Position numbers and translations under genes: made by a program. From NCBI RefSeq assembly GCF_013364155.1, contig NZ_CP054916.1:1549001-1613000 (forward strand): a stretch of 64,000 bases of DNA. The letters are read 5' to 3'. The DNA comes from Streptomyces sp. NA02950 (GTDB taxonomy: Bacteria > Actinomycetota > Actinomycetes > Streptomycetales > Streptomycetaceae). Below are positions 1-8,632 of the stretch, piece after piece. Under the pieces are notes generated by a model. That model ran no database searches, had not been told where the DNA came from, and worked only from the letters and a program-made list of their open reading frames with translations. How positions within the stretch are numbered: position 1 is the stretch's first letter; the number at the start of each line of letters is the position of its first letter.

Positions 1-1
1 G

Positions 2-109
2 CCGCTGGTGGAGGGCGCGGTCGCGGCGGTGGTCACCGCCTCCACCGGAGCGGATGTGGACGCGGTCGCGCAGGCGGCCTCGGAGGCGTACGACTACCGC
101 AAGGTCTGA
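2..109 (+). CDS. dhaM: DhaM, phosphoryl donor subunit of PTS-type dihydroxyacetone kinase (C-terminal fragment)
   Basis: Only the last 35 codons are in the window, entering from the left edge and ending at TGA 107-109. The visible tail contains the stretch PLVEGAVAAVVTAS and ends YDYRKV. That resembles the C-terminus of actinobacterial DhaM, which carries phosphate from HPr to the DhaK/DhaL dihydroxyacetone kinase in the cytoplasm. The catalytic histidine lies upstream, outside the window, so the name rests on the tail alone. A perfect hairpin follows 8 bases after the stop, which suggests this is the last gene of its operon. Confidence 0.6.
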   Translation, partial: PLVEGAVAAVVTASTGADVDAVAQAASEAYDYRKV

Positions 110-116
110 ACCCGGG

Positions 117-154
117 GCACCCCCGGGTGGGTACGCGACACCACCCGGGGGCGC
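117..154 (+). terminator. hairpin terminator after dhaM
   Basis: Perfect 11-bp inverted repeat, CCCCCGGGTGG (120-130) and CCACCCGGGGG (141-151), with a 10-base loop. Two more pairs extend it beyond one mismatch. There is no T-run, as is common for Streptomyces terminators. It sits directly after the dhaM stop. Confidence 0.7.
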
Positions 155-642
155 CGCCCGGCGCACAGCCGAAACTCGGTCCGCCCTTCAACAAAAACAG
201 CGCGCTTTTGTGCGCTGGTCTCTTTTCTCCACTCCCCCACATACCCGGGGACTTATCCCCGCTTTGACTTCAACGTGCCATCACCCGACAGAACAGTCTT
301 CCGATTCTGTCGAAGATGTGACTAGAATGCGCACGTCCGAGTGGGCAGATTGGCGCAACTCAAGGGGAATTCATGGGCGCATATCAGTGGTCCCCCTCAT
401 CGCGCGTGGAATTGTCCCGACCACGGTGGACCATCTGTTTCGTCATGCGCCTGACCTGCGGCCACGAGCAGCACACGATATCCCGGTCGATGATCGTCCG
501 CCCTGCGCGGCGCATCCCGTAACAGGGCCCGGCATCGACCGTCCGGCGATCCGCCATTCGCACGATTCCGTGGCTTCTGCATGTCTGTTTTTCCCTGTCT
601 CACTCAACCGATTTCGCATTCAGACGTGGAGGAGCCGGTCTC
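155..642 (+). promoter_or_regulatory. non-coding upstream region of the diterpene operon
   Basis: About 490 bases without a credible gene, noticeably less GC-rich than the flanks, as expected for a promoter region. TAGAAT at 323-328 fits the Streptomyces -10 consensus TAGRRT, but no convincing -35 hexamer lies 16-19 bases upstream. TTGACT at 264-269 is -35-like but has no partner. A strong ribosome site, GGAGGAG (628-634), precedes the ATG at 643. The promoter position is a guess; only the ribosome site is firm. Confidence 0.4.
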
Positions 643-1722
643 ATGACCACACCCACGCTCAGCCCGGACTTCTTGGATACCGACGCCATCCGCGGCGCGG
701 TGGAGCGCGTTCTCGACGACTTTCTGACCGCCAAGTCCCGCAGCCCCGCACCTCCCCCACTCCCCTCGCTCCCCAGACTGCTCGGGGATTTCCTGGCGGG
801 CGGAAAACGCATGCGGCCGCTGCTGTGCGTCACCGGCTGGCGAGCCGTCGGCGGCGCCGGCGACCCGGGTCCCGTGTTACGCGTGGCGGCCGGTCTGGAG
901 ATGTTCCACGCCTTCGCGCTCCTCCACGACGACGTCATGGACGACAGCCCGGTCCGCCGCGGCCGTCCGGCGATGCACCGCACCCTGGCCGCGCTGGGCG
1001 CCGCCCATCTGAGCCAGGAGCGGATCGAGCGGTCCGGGGTCAACGGCGCGGTGCTGCTCGGCGATCTCGCCCTGCTGTGGTCGGACGAGATCCTGCACAC
1101 CGCGGGCCTCACCCCGGTGCAGCTGGCCGCCGTCCTGTCACCGCTCTCCACCATGCGCACCGAGGTGATGCTCGGTCAGTTCCTCGATCTGCGGGCCACC
1201 GGCACACTCACCGACGACGTCGAGGCCACCCTCACCGTCAACCGCTACAAGACCGCCACCTACACCGTGGAGCGCCCGCTGCACATCGGGGCCGCCGTCG
1301 CGGGCGCCGGGCCCGGGGCCATGGACGCCCTCACCCGCTACGCGCTGCCGCTCGGCGAGGCGTTCCAGCTCCGGGACGACCTCATCGGGGTGTACGGCAC
1401 AGAAGAGTCGACCGGCAAATCCCCGCTGGACGATCTGCGCGCGGGCAAGAACACCACCCTGACCGCCCTGGCGCTGCGCGCCTCCGACCGCGTCCAGGAC
1501 GCCCAACTGCGCGAACTGCTCGGCGATCCGCTGCTGGACGAGAAACAGGCCGCCATCGTCCGGGAGATCTTCGACGCCACCGGCGCCCGGGAGACCGTGG
1601 AGCGGATGATCGAGGACCGCGGGCGACAGGCCCTGCGCGCCCTGGACGACGCTCCGTTCACCCCCGACGCGGTCACGGCGCTGCGCCGGCTGGTCCGGAT
1701 GGCCACGGTGAGGACATCATGA
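643..1722 (+). CDS. cotB1: geranylgeranyl diphosphate synthase (CotB1-type)
   Basis: A 359-residue class I trans-polyprenyl diphosphate synthase. The first aspartate-rich motif is in LLHDDVMDDSPVRRGRPAMH, followed by the MLGQFLD region and the second motif QLRDDLIGVYG. The GK...DLRAGKNTTLT segment after it is typical of bacterial GGPP synthases. The enzyme would condense IPP with allylic diphosphates to give the C20 precursor for the cyclase that follows. The start has GGAGGAG nine bases upstream. Its stop overlaps the cyclase start by ATGA (1719-1722), so the two are translationally coupled. By position and content it matches cotB1 of the cyclooctatin cluster. Confidence 0.88.
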   Translation: MTTPTLSPDFLDTDAIRGAVERVLDDFLTAKSRSPAPPPLPSLPRLLGDFLAGGKRMRPLLCVTGWRAVGGAGDPGPVLRVAAGLEMFHAFALLHDDVMDDSPVRRGRPAMHRTLAALGAAHLSQERIERSGVNGAVLLGDLALLWSDEILHTAGLTPVQLAAVLSPLSTMRTEVMLGQFLDLRATGTLTDDVEATLTVNRYKTATYTVERPLHIGAAVAGAGPGAMDALTRYALPLGEAFQLRDDLIGVYGTEESTGKSPLDDLRAGKNTTLTALALRASDRVQDAQLRELLGDPLLDEKQAAIVREIFDATGARETVERMIEDRGRQALRALDDAPFTPDAVTALRRLVRMATVRTS

Positions 1723-2642
1723 CCGCCGACCTCTTCGAGGCCGGCCCCACGGACCTCGGTACACCCAGCCTGCGCCCGTACCGGGAGGAGTGCACCCGCC
1801 GGTTCGCCGAGCTGTTCGCCCGCCACATCGGGCACCGGCCGGTCCCCCGGACCCTGACCCCCGAGGAGCTGCGCGAGGTCATCGCCGCGTGCAACGCGGC
1901 CGTGGCGCCCCTCGGCACCACGGTCTCCGACGAGCGCTGGATCTCCTATCTGGAGGTGGTGTGCTGGTCCCAGAGCGCCCGTCACATACGGGACATGGAG
2001 GCGTTCAAGGCCGTCTGCGTCCTCAACTGCGTGACGTTCGTCTGGGACGACATGGATCCCGCCCTGCACGACTTCGAACTCTTCCTGCCCCGGCTGCGCG
2101 GGATCTGCGAGAGCTACTACGCCGAGGAGGACGCCTGGTTCGCGTACGAGGCCGCCCGTGCCTTCGTCACCAGCGACCACATGTTCCGTGACTCCCCGCT
2201 CAAGGCGGCGCTGTGCCGCACCTCGCCGGAGCAGTACTTCCGCTTCCGGGTCACGGACGTCGGCGTCGACTTCTGGATGAAGATGTCCTATCCCGTCTAC
2301 CGGCACCGGGAGTTCACCGAACACGCCAAAACGGGTCTGGCCGCCCGGATGACCACCCGTGGCCTCGCCGTCGTCAACGACTTCTACTCCTACGACCGCG
2401 AAGTCTCCCTGGGGCAGATCACCAACTGCTTCCGGCTGTGCGATGTCTCCGACGAGGCGGTCTTCAAGGAGTTCTTCCAGGACCGGCTGGACGACATCAC
2501 CGAGGACATCCGCTGCATCACGGCGTTCGACGAGGTCAGCCGGGACATCCTGCTGGACCTGGTCTACGGCAACTTCATCTGGACCACCGGCAGCGAGCGT
2601 TACCGCGCGGCCGTGAACCACGTCAACTCGCGCATCCGGTAG
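1719..2642 (+). CDS. cotB2: CotB2-type diterpene cyclase (cyclooctat-9-en-7-ol synthase)
   Basis: 307 residues, the same length I recall for CotB2. The Mg-binding DDMD motif is at 110-113 and the NSE triad is in NDFYSYDRE (220-228). Residues known to shape the CotB2 pocket appear at the same numbers here: N103, F107, F149, F185, W186, W288, and the RY pair at 294-295. The stretches AFKAVCVLNCVTFVWDDMD and RVTDVGVDFWMKMSYP are nearly those of CotB2. The enzyme would cyclise GGPP to the 5-8-5 fused tricyclic alcohol cyclooctat-9-en-7-ol. It is coupled to the GGPP synthase and followed 26 bases later by the P450. The assignment is from memory of the family; an alignment would settle it. Confidence 0.9.
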   Translation: MTADLFEAGPTDLGTPSLRPYREECTRRFAELFARHIGHRPVPRTLTPEELREVIAACNAAVAPLGTTVSDERWISYLEVVCWSQSARHIRDMEAFKAVCVLNCVTFVWDDMDPALHDFELFLPRLRGICESYYAEEDAWFAYEAARAFVTSDHMFRDSPLKAALCRTSPEQYFRFRVTDVGVDFWMKMSYPVYRHREFTEHAKTGLAARMTTRGLAVVNDFYSYDREVSLGQITNCFRLCDVSDEAVFKEFFQDRLDDITEDIRCITAFDEVSRDILLDLVYGNFIWTTGSERYRAAVNHVNSRIR

Positions 2643-2668
2643 AGCCCCGCAGAGGAAGGACGCTCCGC

Positions 2669-4027
2669 ATGAGGACCGCGCAGCACACGGTCACCCACGG
2701 CTGGCAGGTTGCCGACGCCCCCGGCGGGCTCCCGCTGATCGGCCACGCCCTGCGTCTGGCCCGGCGGCCGCTGGGCTTCCTGGCCTCCCTGCCCGCCCAC
2801 GGCGATCTGGTGGAACTCCGGCTGGGCCCGCAGCGCGTCCATCTGCCCTGCCATCCGGAACTGGTCCAGCAGGTGCTGCTCAACGGGCGCGTCTACGACA
2901 GCGGCGGTCCGGTGAAGGACAAGGCCCGGCAGATCCTCGGCAACGGCCTGATCACCGCCGGGCGGGCGGACCACCGACGGCAGCGGCGGCTGGTGCAGCC
3001 CGCCTTCCACACCGCCCGGATCGAGGGCTACGCCGAGGTGATGCGGCACGAGTGCGAGGCGGTGGCCGGATCGTGGACCACCGGCCGGGCCATCGACGTC
3101 AGCCGGGAGATGCAGACGCTCACCACCCGGATCACCGCCCGCGCGCTGTTCACCACCGATATGGCTCCGCACGCCGTGGCCGAGGTCCAGCACTGTCTGC
3201 GGACCGTCGTCCGGGGCGCGTACCACCGGGCGATCGACCCCACCGGTCTGGTCGCCCGGCTGCCGCTCACGGCCAACCGCACCTTCGAGACGGCACTGTC
3301 CCGGCTCCACCGGCGGATCGACCGGCTGATCGCCGACTACCGGGCCACCGGGGGCGACCGCGGAGATCTGCTCTCCGCGCTGTTCGCCGCCCGGGACGAG
3401 GGGACTGGGGAGCGGCTGTCGGAGCGGGAGGTCCACGACCAGGTGCTGACCCTGCTGCTGGCCGGGATCGAGACCACCGCCGCCGCCCTGACCTGGACCT
3501 GGTTCCTGCTGGGCCGGAACCCGGCGGCCCAGGCCGCGCTGCACGCCGAGGTCGACGCGGTGGTGGGCGAACGGACCCCGGGCTACGCCGATGTGCCCCG
3601 GCTCGCCTACACCCAGCGGGTGTTCACCGAGGCGCTCCGGCTGTTCCCGCCCGCGTGGATCATCACCCGGACCACCACCGAGCCCACGGAGCTGGCCGGG
3701 CGGCGGCTGCCCCGGGGGGCCGATGTGCTGATCAGCCCGTACATGCTGCACCGCGACGCCAGGCTGTTCCCCCGGCCGGAGTCCTTCGACCCCGACCGCT
3801 GGCTGCCGGAGCGGGCCAAGGACGTGGCCCGCGGCTCCTATCTGCCGTTCGGGGCCGGGAGCCGGAAGTGCGTCGGGGATGTCTTCGGCATGACGGAGGC
3901 GACCCTCGCGCTGGCCGCCGTCGCCCGCCGCTGGCGGCTGCGGCCCGTGCCCGGCACCCGACTCCGCCCCCGGCCGCAGATGAGCCTCACCGCCGGACCG
4001 CTGGCGATGGTTCCGGAGCCGCGCTGA
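2669..4027 (+). CDS. cytochrome P450 of the cyclooctatin-like operon (CotB3/CotB4-type)
   Basis: 452 residues with all P450 landmarks: I-helix AGIETT (265-270), EALR (321-324), and the haem loop FGAGSRKCVG with ligand C401. The start has GAGGAAGGA eight bases upstream. The N-terminus (GLPLIGHALRLARRPLGFL...) lacks a membrane anchor, so the enzyme is soluble and bacterial-type. It should hydroxylate the CotB2 product. In the cyclooctatin pathway CotB3 acts at C-5 and then CotB4 at C-18. Only one such gene is here, and sequence reading alone does not tell which of the two it is; C-5 hydroxylation is the simpler guess because that step comes first. No ferredoxin or reductase gene is nearby, so redox partners must come from elsewhere. 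Confidence 0.85.
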   Translation: MRTAQHTVTHGWQVADAPGGLPLIGHALRLARRPLGFLASLPAHGDLVELRLGPQRVHLPCHPELVQQVLLNGRVYDSGGPVKDKARQILGNGLITAGRADHRRQRRLVQPAFHTARIEGYAEVMRHECEAVAGSWTTGRAIDVSREMQTLTTRITARALFTTDMAPHAVAEVQHCLRTVVRGAYHRAIDPTGLVARLPLTANRTFETALSRLHRRIDRLIADYRATGGDRGDLLSALFAARDEGTGERLSEREVHDQVLTLLLAGIETTAAALTWTWFLLGRNPAAQAALHAEVDAVVGERTPGYADVPRLAYTQRVFTEALRLFPPAWIITRTTTEPTELAGRRLPRGADVLISPYMLHRDARLFPRPESFDPDRWLPERAKDVARGSYLPFGAGSRKCVGDVFGMTEATLALAAVARRWRLRPVPGTRLRPRPQMSLTAGPLAMVPEPR

Positions 4028-4074
4028 GGACCGGCTGACGACTCCTCACGGGCCGCGGCGGCACCCCGCCGTGG

Positions 4075-4115
4075 CCCGGTTCCCGCGGTCTCCTTCTCCG
4101 ACCGCGGGAACCGGG
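4075..4115 (+). terminator. strong hairpin closing the diterpene operon
   Basis: Perfect 16-bp stem: CCCGGTTCCCGCGGTC (4075-4090) and its complement (4100-4115), with a 9-base pyrimidine loop. It lies 47 bases after the P450 stop and before the TetR gene, which marks the TetR gene as a separate transcript. Confidence 0.85.
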
Positions 4116-4189
4116 GGCAGTTCCCCATTCCCGCGAATTTCAAACATGAACCGGAGAGAATTCCCCGTTTAGTGTTAGGGTCTTCGCTC

Positions 4190-4873
4190 ATGGGCGACCG
4201 TGTGAACAAGGCGACTCCGCTGCGCCGGGATGCGCAGCGCAATCGCGAAATGCTGATCGCAGCGGCCCGGGAGATCTACGCCGACCAGGGCGTGGACGCA
4301 CCGCTCGATGACATAGCCCGGCGTGCCGGAGTCGGCAGCGCCACCCTCTACCGCCGGTTCGCCGGCCGGGCCGAGCTCATCGAAGCCGTCTTCGGTGAGT
4401 CCCTCAAGGACATTCTGCGGGCCTCGCTGGAGGCCCGCCAGAGCATCGACGCCTGGGGCGGGCTCACCACCTACCTCGAGCGCATCTTCACCCTGCTCGT
4501 CACCGACCGGGGCACCAACGACCTGATGACCACCGCCATCCAGGGCGTCCCCTCGCTCGACAGCCTCCGGACGGAACACCGCAAGACCATCGACGTCCTG
4601 CTGCGGCGGGCTCAGAAGGAGGGGGCGGTCCGGGACGACGTCACCGCCGAGGACTTCCTCTTCCTCACCGTCATGCTGGGCCGGACGGTGCCGGGTGCGG
4701 CGGTCGCGGCCCCCTACGCCTGGCGTCGCTATCTGGCCATGCTCCTCGACGGGCTGCGCCCCGAGGCGGCCGGGCCGCTCCCGGCCCCCGCGCTCACCCC
4801 GGACCAGTTCGCCACCGCCGTCGCCCACCTGGGCAGACCCCGCCGCCCCCGCCAGGGCCGCACCGAGCACTAG
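4190..4873 (+). CDS. TetR-family transcriptional regulator
   Basis: 227 residues. The N-terminal helix-turn-helix is clear (RREMLIAAAREIYADQG-type first helix, then DDIARRAGVGSATLYRRF). The C-terminal half is an all-helical ligand domain without a recognisable ligand signature. ATG 4190 is preferred because a weak AGGG site lies about nine bases upstream; GTG 4172 and GTG 4202 are alternatives. The gene lies downstream of the diterpene operon but behind its terminator, and 152 bases upstream of the MHS transporter. It could regulate either neighbour or itself. Confidence 0.8.
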   Translation: MGDRVNKATPLRRDAQRNREMLIAAAREIYADQGVDAPLDDIARRAGVGSATLYRRFAGRAELIEAVFGESLKDILRASLEARQSIDAWGGLTTYLERIFTLLVTDRGTNDLMTTAIQGVPSLDSLRTEHRKTIDVLLRRAQKEGAVRDDVTAEDFLFLTVMLGRTVPGAAVAAPYAWRRYLAMLLDGLRPEAAGPLPAPALTPDQFATAVAHLGRPRRPRQGRTEH

Positions 4874-4932
4874 TCCGGCGGATCGTAGCGGGCCCGTGTC
4901 ATGGACGCCGGGCGCATACCGGGGCGGCGAAC

Positions 4933-4949
4933 TGTGGTGTCCCACCACA
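4933..4949. promoter_or_regulatory. palindromic operator candidate upstream of the MHS transporter
   Basis: Perfect palindrome TGTGGTG-TCC-CACCACA, 77 bases before the transporter start and 60 bases after the TetR stop. Length and spacing suit a dimeric repressor or activator. Candidates are the TetR just upstream or the GAF/PucR-type regulator downstream. Confidence 0.5.
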
Positions 4950-5025
4950 TACGCCACTGACCTGCGCCTTCCTACGGTATGGCGACACATCAACGTCCCC
5001 GCCGACCGTTACGGAAGTGGTGTCC

Positions 5026-6441
5026 ATGGCCGCGCCCGCTCCGCCAGCCCCCGCCCGTCTGCGGCGTATCGTCGCCGCCAGTCTCATCGGCACCACCATC
5101 GAGTGGTACGACTTCTTCCTCTACGGGTCGGCCGCCGCGCTCGTCTTCAACAAGCTCTTCTTCCCGGACTCCGATCCGCTCGTCGGCACCCTGCTGTCGT
5201 TCCTGACGTACGCGGTCGGCTTCGCCGCGCGGCCGGTGGGCGCGCTGGTCTTCGGACACTACGGGGACCGGCTCGGGCGGAAGAAGCTGCTGATCCTGAG
5301 TCTGCTGCTGATGGGCGGGGCCACCTGCGCCATCGGGCTGCTGCCGACGCACGCCACGGTCGGCTCGGCCGCGCCGGTGCTGCTGACCGCGCTGCGGCTG
5401 GTCCAGGGGTTCGCGCTCGGCGGTGAGTGGGGCGGGGCGGTGCTGCTGGTGTCGGAGCACGGGGACGCGCGGCGGCGCGGGTTCTGGGCGTCCTGGCCGC
5501 AGACCGGCGCGCCCGCCGGGCAGTTGCTGGCCACCGGAGTGCTCTCCGCGCTGACCGCGCTGCTGTCGGACGCCGCGTTCGAGTCCTGGGGCTGGCGGGT
5601 GCCGTTCCTGCTGTCGGGTGTGCTGGTGCTGGTCGGCTTGTGGATTCGTCTCTCTGTCGATGAATCGCCGGTCTTCCAGGCGGCACTGGCCCAGGCCGAG
5701 GCCCGCAAGGCGGAGGCCGGACGGCAGCCGGACGCGGCCGAGAAGCTGCCGCTGGTCGCCGTCCTGCGCCACCACTGGCGGGATGTGCTGATCGCCATGG
5801 GCGCCCGGATGGCCGAGAACATCAGCTACTACGTGATCACCGCGTTCGTCCTCGTCTACGCCACCTCCGACCATGTGGACCTGGGCAAACAGACCGCGCT
5901 CAACGCCGTACTGATCGCCTCCGCCGTGCACTTCGCGGTGATCCCGGCGTGGGGCGCGCTGTCGGACCGGATCGGGCGGCGCCCGGTGTATCTGCTGGGG
6001 GCGGCGGGCGTGGGCGCCTGGGCCTTCCCGTTCTTCCACCTCATCGACACCCGGGGCTTCGGGGCGCTGCTGCTCGCGGTGACCGTCGGACTGGTCTTCC
6101 ACGGGGCGATGTACGCGCCGCAGGCGGCGTTCTTCTCCGAGATGTTCGCGACCCGGATGCGCTACTCGGGGGCGTCGATCGGGGCACAGTTCTCGTCGGT
6201 CGCGGCCGGTGCGCCCGCCCCGCTCATCGCCACCGCGCTGCTGGCCGACTACGACAGCGCCACCCCCATCGCGCTGTACGTCATCGCGGCGGCGCTGATC
6301 ACCCTGGTGGCGGTGGGCGCGGCGCAGGAGACCCGGGACCGCGATCTGACCCGGATCGAGCCGAGCGCGCCCGGCGGGGAGCGGGCCACGGGGACGCTGG
6401 ACGCGGCGGAGAGTACACCCCGTTCGGCCTCGGCGTCGTAG
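5026..6441 (+). CDS. MHS-family (metabolite:H+ symporter) MFS transporter
   Basis: 471 residues with 12 predicted membrane spans. Signatures of the ShiA/ProP/KgtP branch are plain: GTTIEWYDFFLYG near the N-terminus, GHYGDRLGRKKLL in the first cytoplasmic loop, and RLVQGFALGGEWGGA in the fourth or fifth span. It would import a small organic acid with protons. The convergent genes downstream encode a GAF/PucR-type regulator and a 3-hydroxybutyrate dehydrogenase, so 3-hydroxybutyrate is a reasonable substrate guess. ATG 5026 is chosen because GGAAG lies eight bases upstream; GTG 5017 and 5020 are in frame. The substrate is inference; the family is secure. Confidence 0.85.
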   Translation: MAAPAPPAPARLRRIVAASLIGTTIEWYDFFLYGSAAALVFNKLFFPDSDPLVGTLLSFLTYAVGFAARPVGALVFGHYGDRLGRKKLLILSLLLMGGATCAIGLLPTHATVGSAAPVLLTALRLVQGFALGGEWGGAVLLVSEHGDARRRGFWASWPQTGAPAGQLLATGVLSALTALLSDAAFESWGWRVPFLLSGVLVLVGLWIRLSVDESPVFQAALAQAEARKAEAGRQPDAAEKLPLVAVLRHHWRDVLIAMGARMAENISYYVITAFVLVYATSDHVDLGKQTALNAVLIASAVHFAVIPAWGALSDRIGRRPVYLLGAAGVGAWAFPFFHLIDTRGFGALLLAVTVGLVFHGAMYAPQAAFFSEMFATRMRYSGASIGAQFSSVAAGAPAPLIATALLADYDSATPIALYVIAAALITLVAVGAAQETRDRDLTRIEPSAPGGERATGTLDAAESTPRSASAS

Positions 6442-6478
6442 GGCAGGCGCAAGGCAGCCGTCAGGCAGGTGTACGGAG

Positions 6479-6506
6479 GCGGGTCCCGGACGCGTCCGGG
6501 GCCCGC
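6479..6506. terminator. bidirectional hairpin between convergent genes
   Basis: Arms GCGGGTCCCGGAC (6479-6491) and GTCCGGGGCCCGC (6494-6506) pair over 13 positions with one G-T wobble. The hairpin sits between the convergent stops at 6441 and 6546 and can serve both strands. Confidence 0.65.
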
Positions 6507-6545
6507 GTCCGTACGCCGGTGGTGTGCCGCGGCCGACGGCGGCGG

Positions 6546-8522
6546 TCAGCGGGCCGAGGCCAGCCGGTGCAGCCGCAGCGCGAGCTGGATCTCCAGGGCG
6601 CGGGACGGCGACTGCCAGTCGGGGCCGAGCAGCCGCCCGACCCGCTCCAGCCGCTGGGCGACGGTGTTGACGTGGACGTGGAGTTCGTCCTTGGTACGGG
6701 CCGGGCTCATCCCGCTCGCGTAGTACGCGTCCAGGGTGCGCACCAGGTCGGTGCCGCGGCGTGTGTCGTAGTCGAGGACCGCGCCGATGGTGCGGTGGAC
6801 GAAGTCCTGGACCCGGGCGCCGTCCGGGACGCCGTCGCGGGTGGCACCCAGCAGCAGCCCCAGAAAGCCGAAGTCCTCGGCGGCCGCGCCCTGTCCGGAC
6901 CGGCCGAGCACCCGCAGCGCGGCCAGACAGCGCCGCGCCTCGGCGTAGCCGGAGGCGACCTCGCCGGGCCGGACGGCGGGCTCGGGGACCGGCGAGGAGG
7001 CGCCGACGGTGACCGGTGCGCGCAGCGCGGTGCCCAGCTGGCGGGCGGTCCGCCGGGCCAGGGCGTCGGCGGTGTCGCCCTCGGCCAGCGGCAGCAGCAG
7101 CACGGTGCCGCCGTCACGGGCGGCGGCCAGACCCTGCCCGGTGGCGGCCAGATGGGAGGCGGCGGACCACAGGCGCTGCCGGTCGGCGGCCTCCTCGGCG
7201 GGCGCGCCACCGCCCGGATCCGCACCAGAGGCACCGGACGCACCGCGTGCACCGGCCGCACCAGCCGTGGCGGGCGCGTCGAGCCCCGCGGCGAGCACCA
7301 CATGGGGCGCGTCCAGGTCCGCCCGCAGCCGGGCGGCGCGCTCGCGCAGCAGCCGTGGTTCGCGGTCGGGGGCGTCGAGGAGGTCGTCCAGCAGTTCGCC
7401 GCGCACCCGCTGTTCGGCCTCGCCCGCCGAGCGCCGGGCGAGCTGGAGCAGCGAGGTGACCACCGCGGCCCGTTCCAGGGTGCGCTGGTCCACCGGGTCA
7501 AGGCCGGGGTGGCCGTGCAGCACCAGCGCGCCGAGCAGTTGACCCCCCGCGGAGACGGCGGCGATCCAGTCCTCCCCGTGCCGGACCGCGTGGCCGTCGG
7601 CCCGCGAGCGGTCCACGGCGGCCGCCGGCGCCCCGCCGGCCTCGACGAACTCCACCGAACCGCTGAGCACTTCGGCCACCGCGGTGGCGACGTCGTGCAC
7701 CCCGCCGCCGCGCAGCACCAGGGCGGTCAGCCGGTCGTGGACGTCGGAGGCGCGCTCGATGACCGCGCTGCGGTCCCGGATGATCTCGTTGGCGGCCTCC
7801 AGTTCGGCCAGCGCGGAACGCGTCTCGGCGAGCAGGTTGGCCGTGTCGATCGCCACGGCCGCGTGGGCGGCGAACGAGGCGAGCAGCGCGATCTGCTCCC
7901 GTTCGAAGACCCGGGCCCGGCGGTCGGCGGCGAACAGCACCCCGATGACCCCGCTGCCGAGCAGCAGCGGCACCCCGAGGATGGCCACCAGACCCTCGTC
8001 CCGGACGCTCGCGTCGATGGTGTGGGTGTGCTGGAAGCGGGCGTCGTCGAAGTAGCTGTCGGTCACATAGGGGCGTGCGGTCTGGGCCACCAGCCCGCCG
8101 AGCCCCTCCCCCATGCCGAGCCGCAGCTGCTGGAAGCGGGCCGAGACCGAACCGTCGGTGACCCGCATATAGGTGTCACCGGCGCTCGGGTCGTGGAGCG
8201 TCAGATAGGCCACCTCGGTGCCCAGCAGTGACCGGGCGCGCTGGACGATGGCCTGGAGCACCGCGTCCAGGTCGCGCAGCCCGGCGAGGTCGTGCGCGGT
8301 CTCGAAGAGCGCGGACAGCTCGGCCTCGCGCCGCCGCCGTCCCTCCAGCTCACCCCGGACGCGGAGGGCGAGCAGCTTGGCGCGCTCCAGGGCCGCCAGC
8401 CGGTCGGCCGGGGCCTTGTCGGCGCGGGCGCGCAGACCCGGGCGCTCGTACGCCTCGGCGGGCGCGCCGCGCGCCAGCAGTTCCAGGTACGGGGTCTCCG
8501 GCGGATCGTCGGCCATGGTCAC
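6546..8522 (-). CDS. GAF-domain regulator with PucR-type C-terminal helix-turn-helix
   Basis: 658 residues. Residues about 75-230 form a GAF sensor domain (LRDLDAVLQAIVQRARSLLG ... GVPLLLGSGVIGVLFAADRR). A helical linker follows, then a GGDEF-like/CdaR central region. The C-terminus is a PucR-type HTH_30 ending with SPARTKDELHVHVNTVAQRL and LEIQLALRLHRLA. Such proteins usually activate catabolic genes in response to a small molecule. GTG 8522 is preferred over ATG 8516 because GGGAG is well spaced from it. The dehydrogenase gene lies directly upstream on the same strand (110-base gap), and the transporter is convergent downstream. Confidence 0.8.
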   Translation of the reverse strand: MTMADDPPETPYLELLARGAPAEAYERPGLRARADKAPADRLAALERAKLLALRVRGELEGRRRREAELSALFETAHDLAGLRDLDAVLQAIVQRARSLLGTEVAYLTLHDPSAGDTYMRVTDGSVSARFQQLRLGMGEGLGGLVAQTARPYVTDSYFDDARFQHTHTIDASVRDEGLVAILGVPLLLGSGVIGVLFAADRRARVFEREQIALLASFAAHAAVAIDTANLLAETRSALAELEAANEIIRDRSAVIERASDVHDRLTALVLRGGGVHDVATAVAEVLSGSVEFVEAGGAPAAAVDRSRADGHAVRHGEDWIAAVSAGGQLLGALVLHGHPGLDPVDQRTLERAAVVTSLLQLARRSAGEAEQRVRGELLDDLLDAPDREPRLLRERAARLRADLDAPHVVLAAGLDAPATAGAAGARGASGASGADPGGGAPAEEAADRQRLWSAASHLAATGQGLAAARDGGTVLLLPLAEGDTADALARRTARQLGTALRAPVTVGASSPVPEPAVRPGEVASGYAEARRCLAALRVLGRSGQGAAAEDFGFLGLLLGATRDGVPDGARVQDFVHRTIGAVLDYDTRRGTDLVRTLDAYYASGMSPARTKDELHVHVNTVAQRLERVGRLLGPDWQSPSRALEIQLALRLHRLASAR

Positions 8523-8632
8523 AGGGATACTCCCGCCGGGTGCGGCGGCGCCACCCGTCGGACGTGCGGGAGCGCGCTCCGGCGGCCCGACGGGGAGCCT
8601 GCCGGACGCGGGCCCTCCGGGCGGATGTCCGC

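Noticed and set aside
264..269. TTGACT as the -35 of the diterpene operon promoter
   Set aside because: No -10-like hexamer at 16-19 bases downstream.
54..2642. A very long open frame running from the dhaM tail through the GGPP synthase to the cyclase stop
   Set aside because: Only its last 307 codons look like protein; the rest is a shadow of the GGPP synthase in another frame and of non-coding DNA. The real start is ATG 1719.
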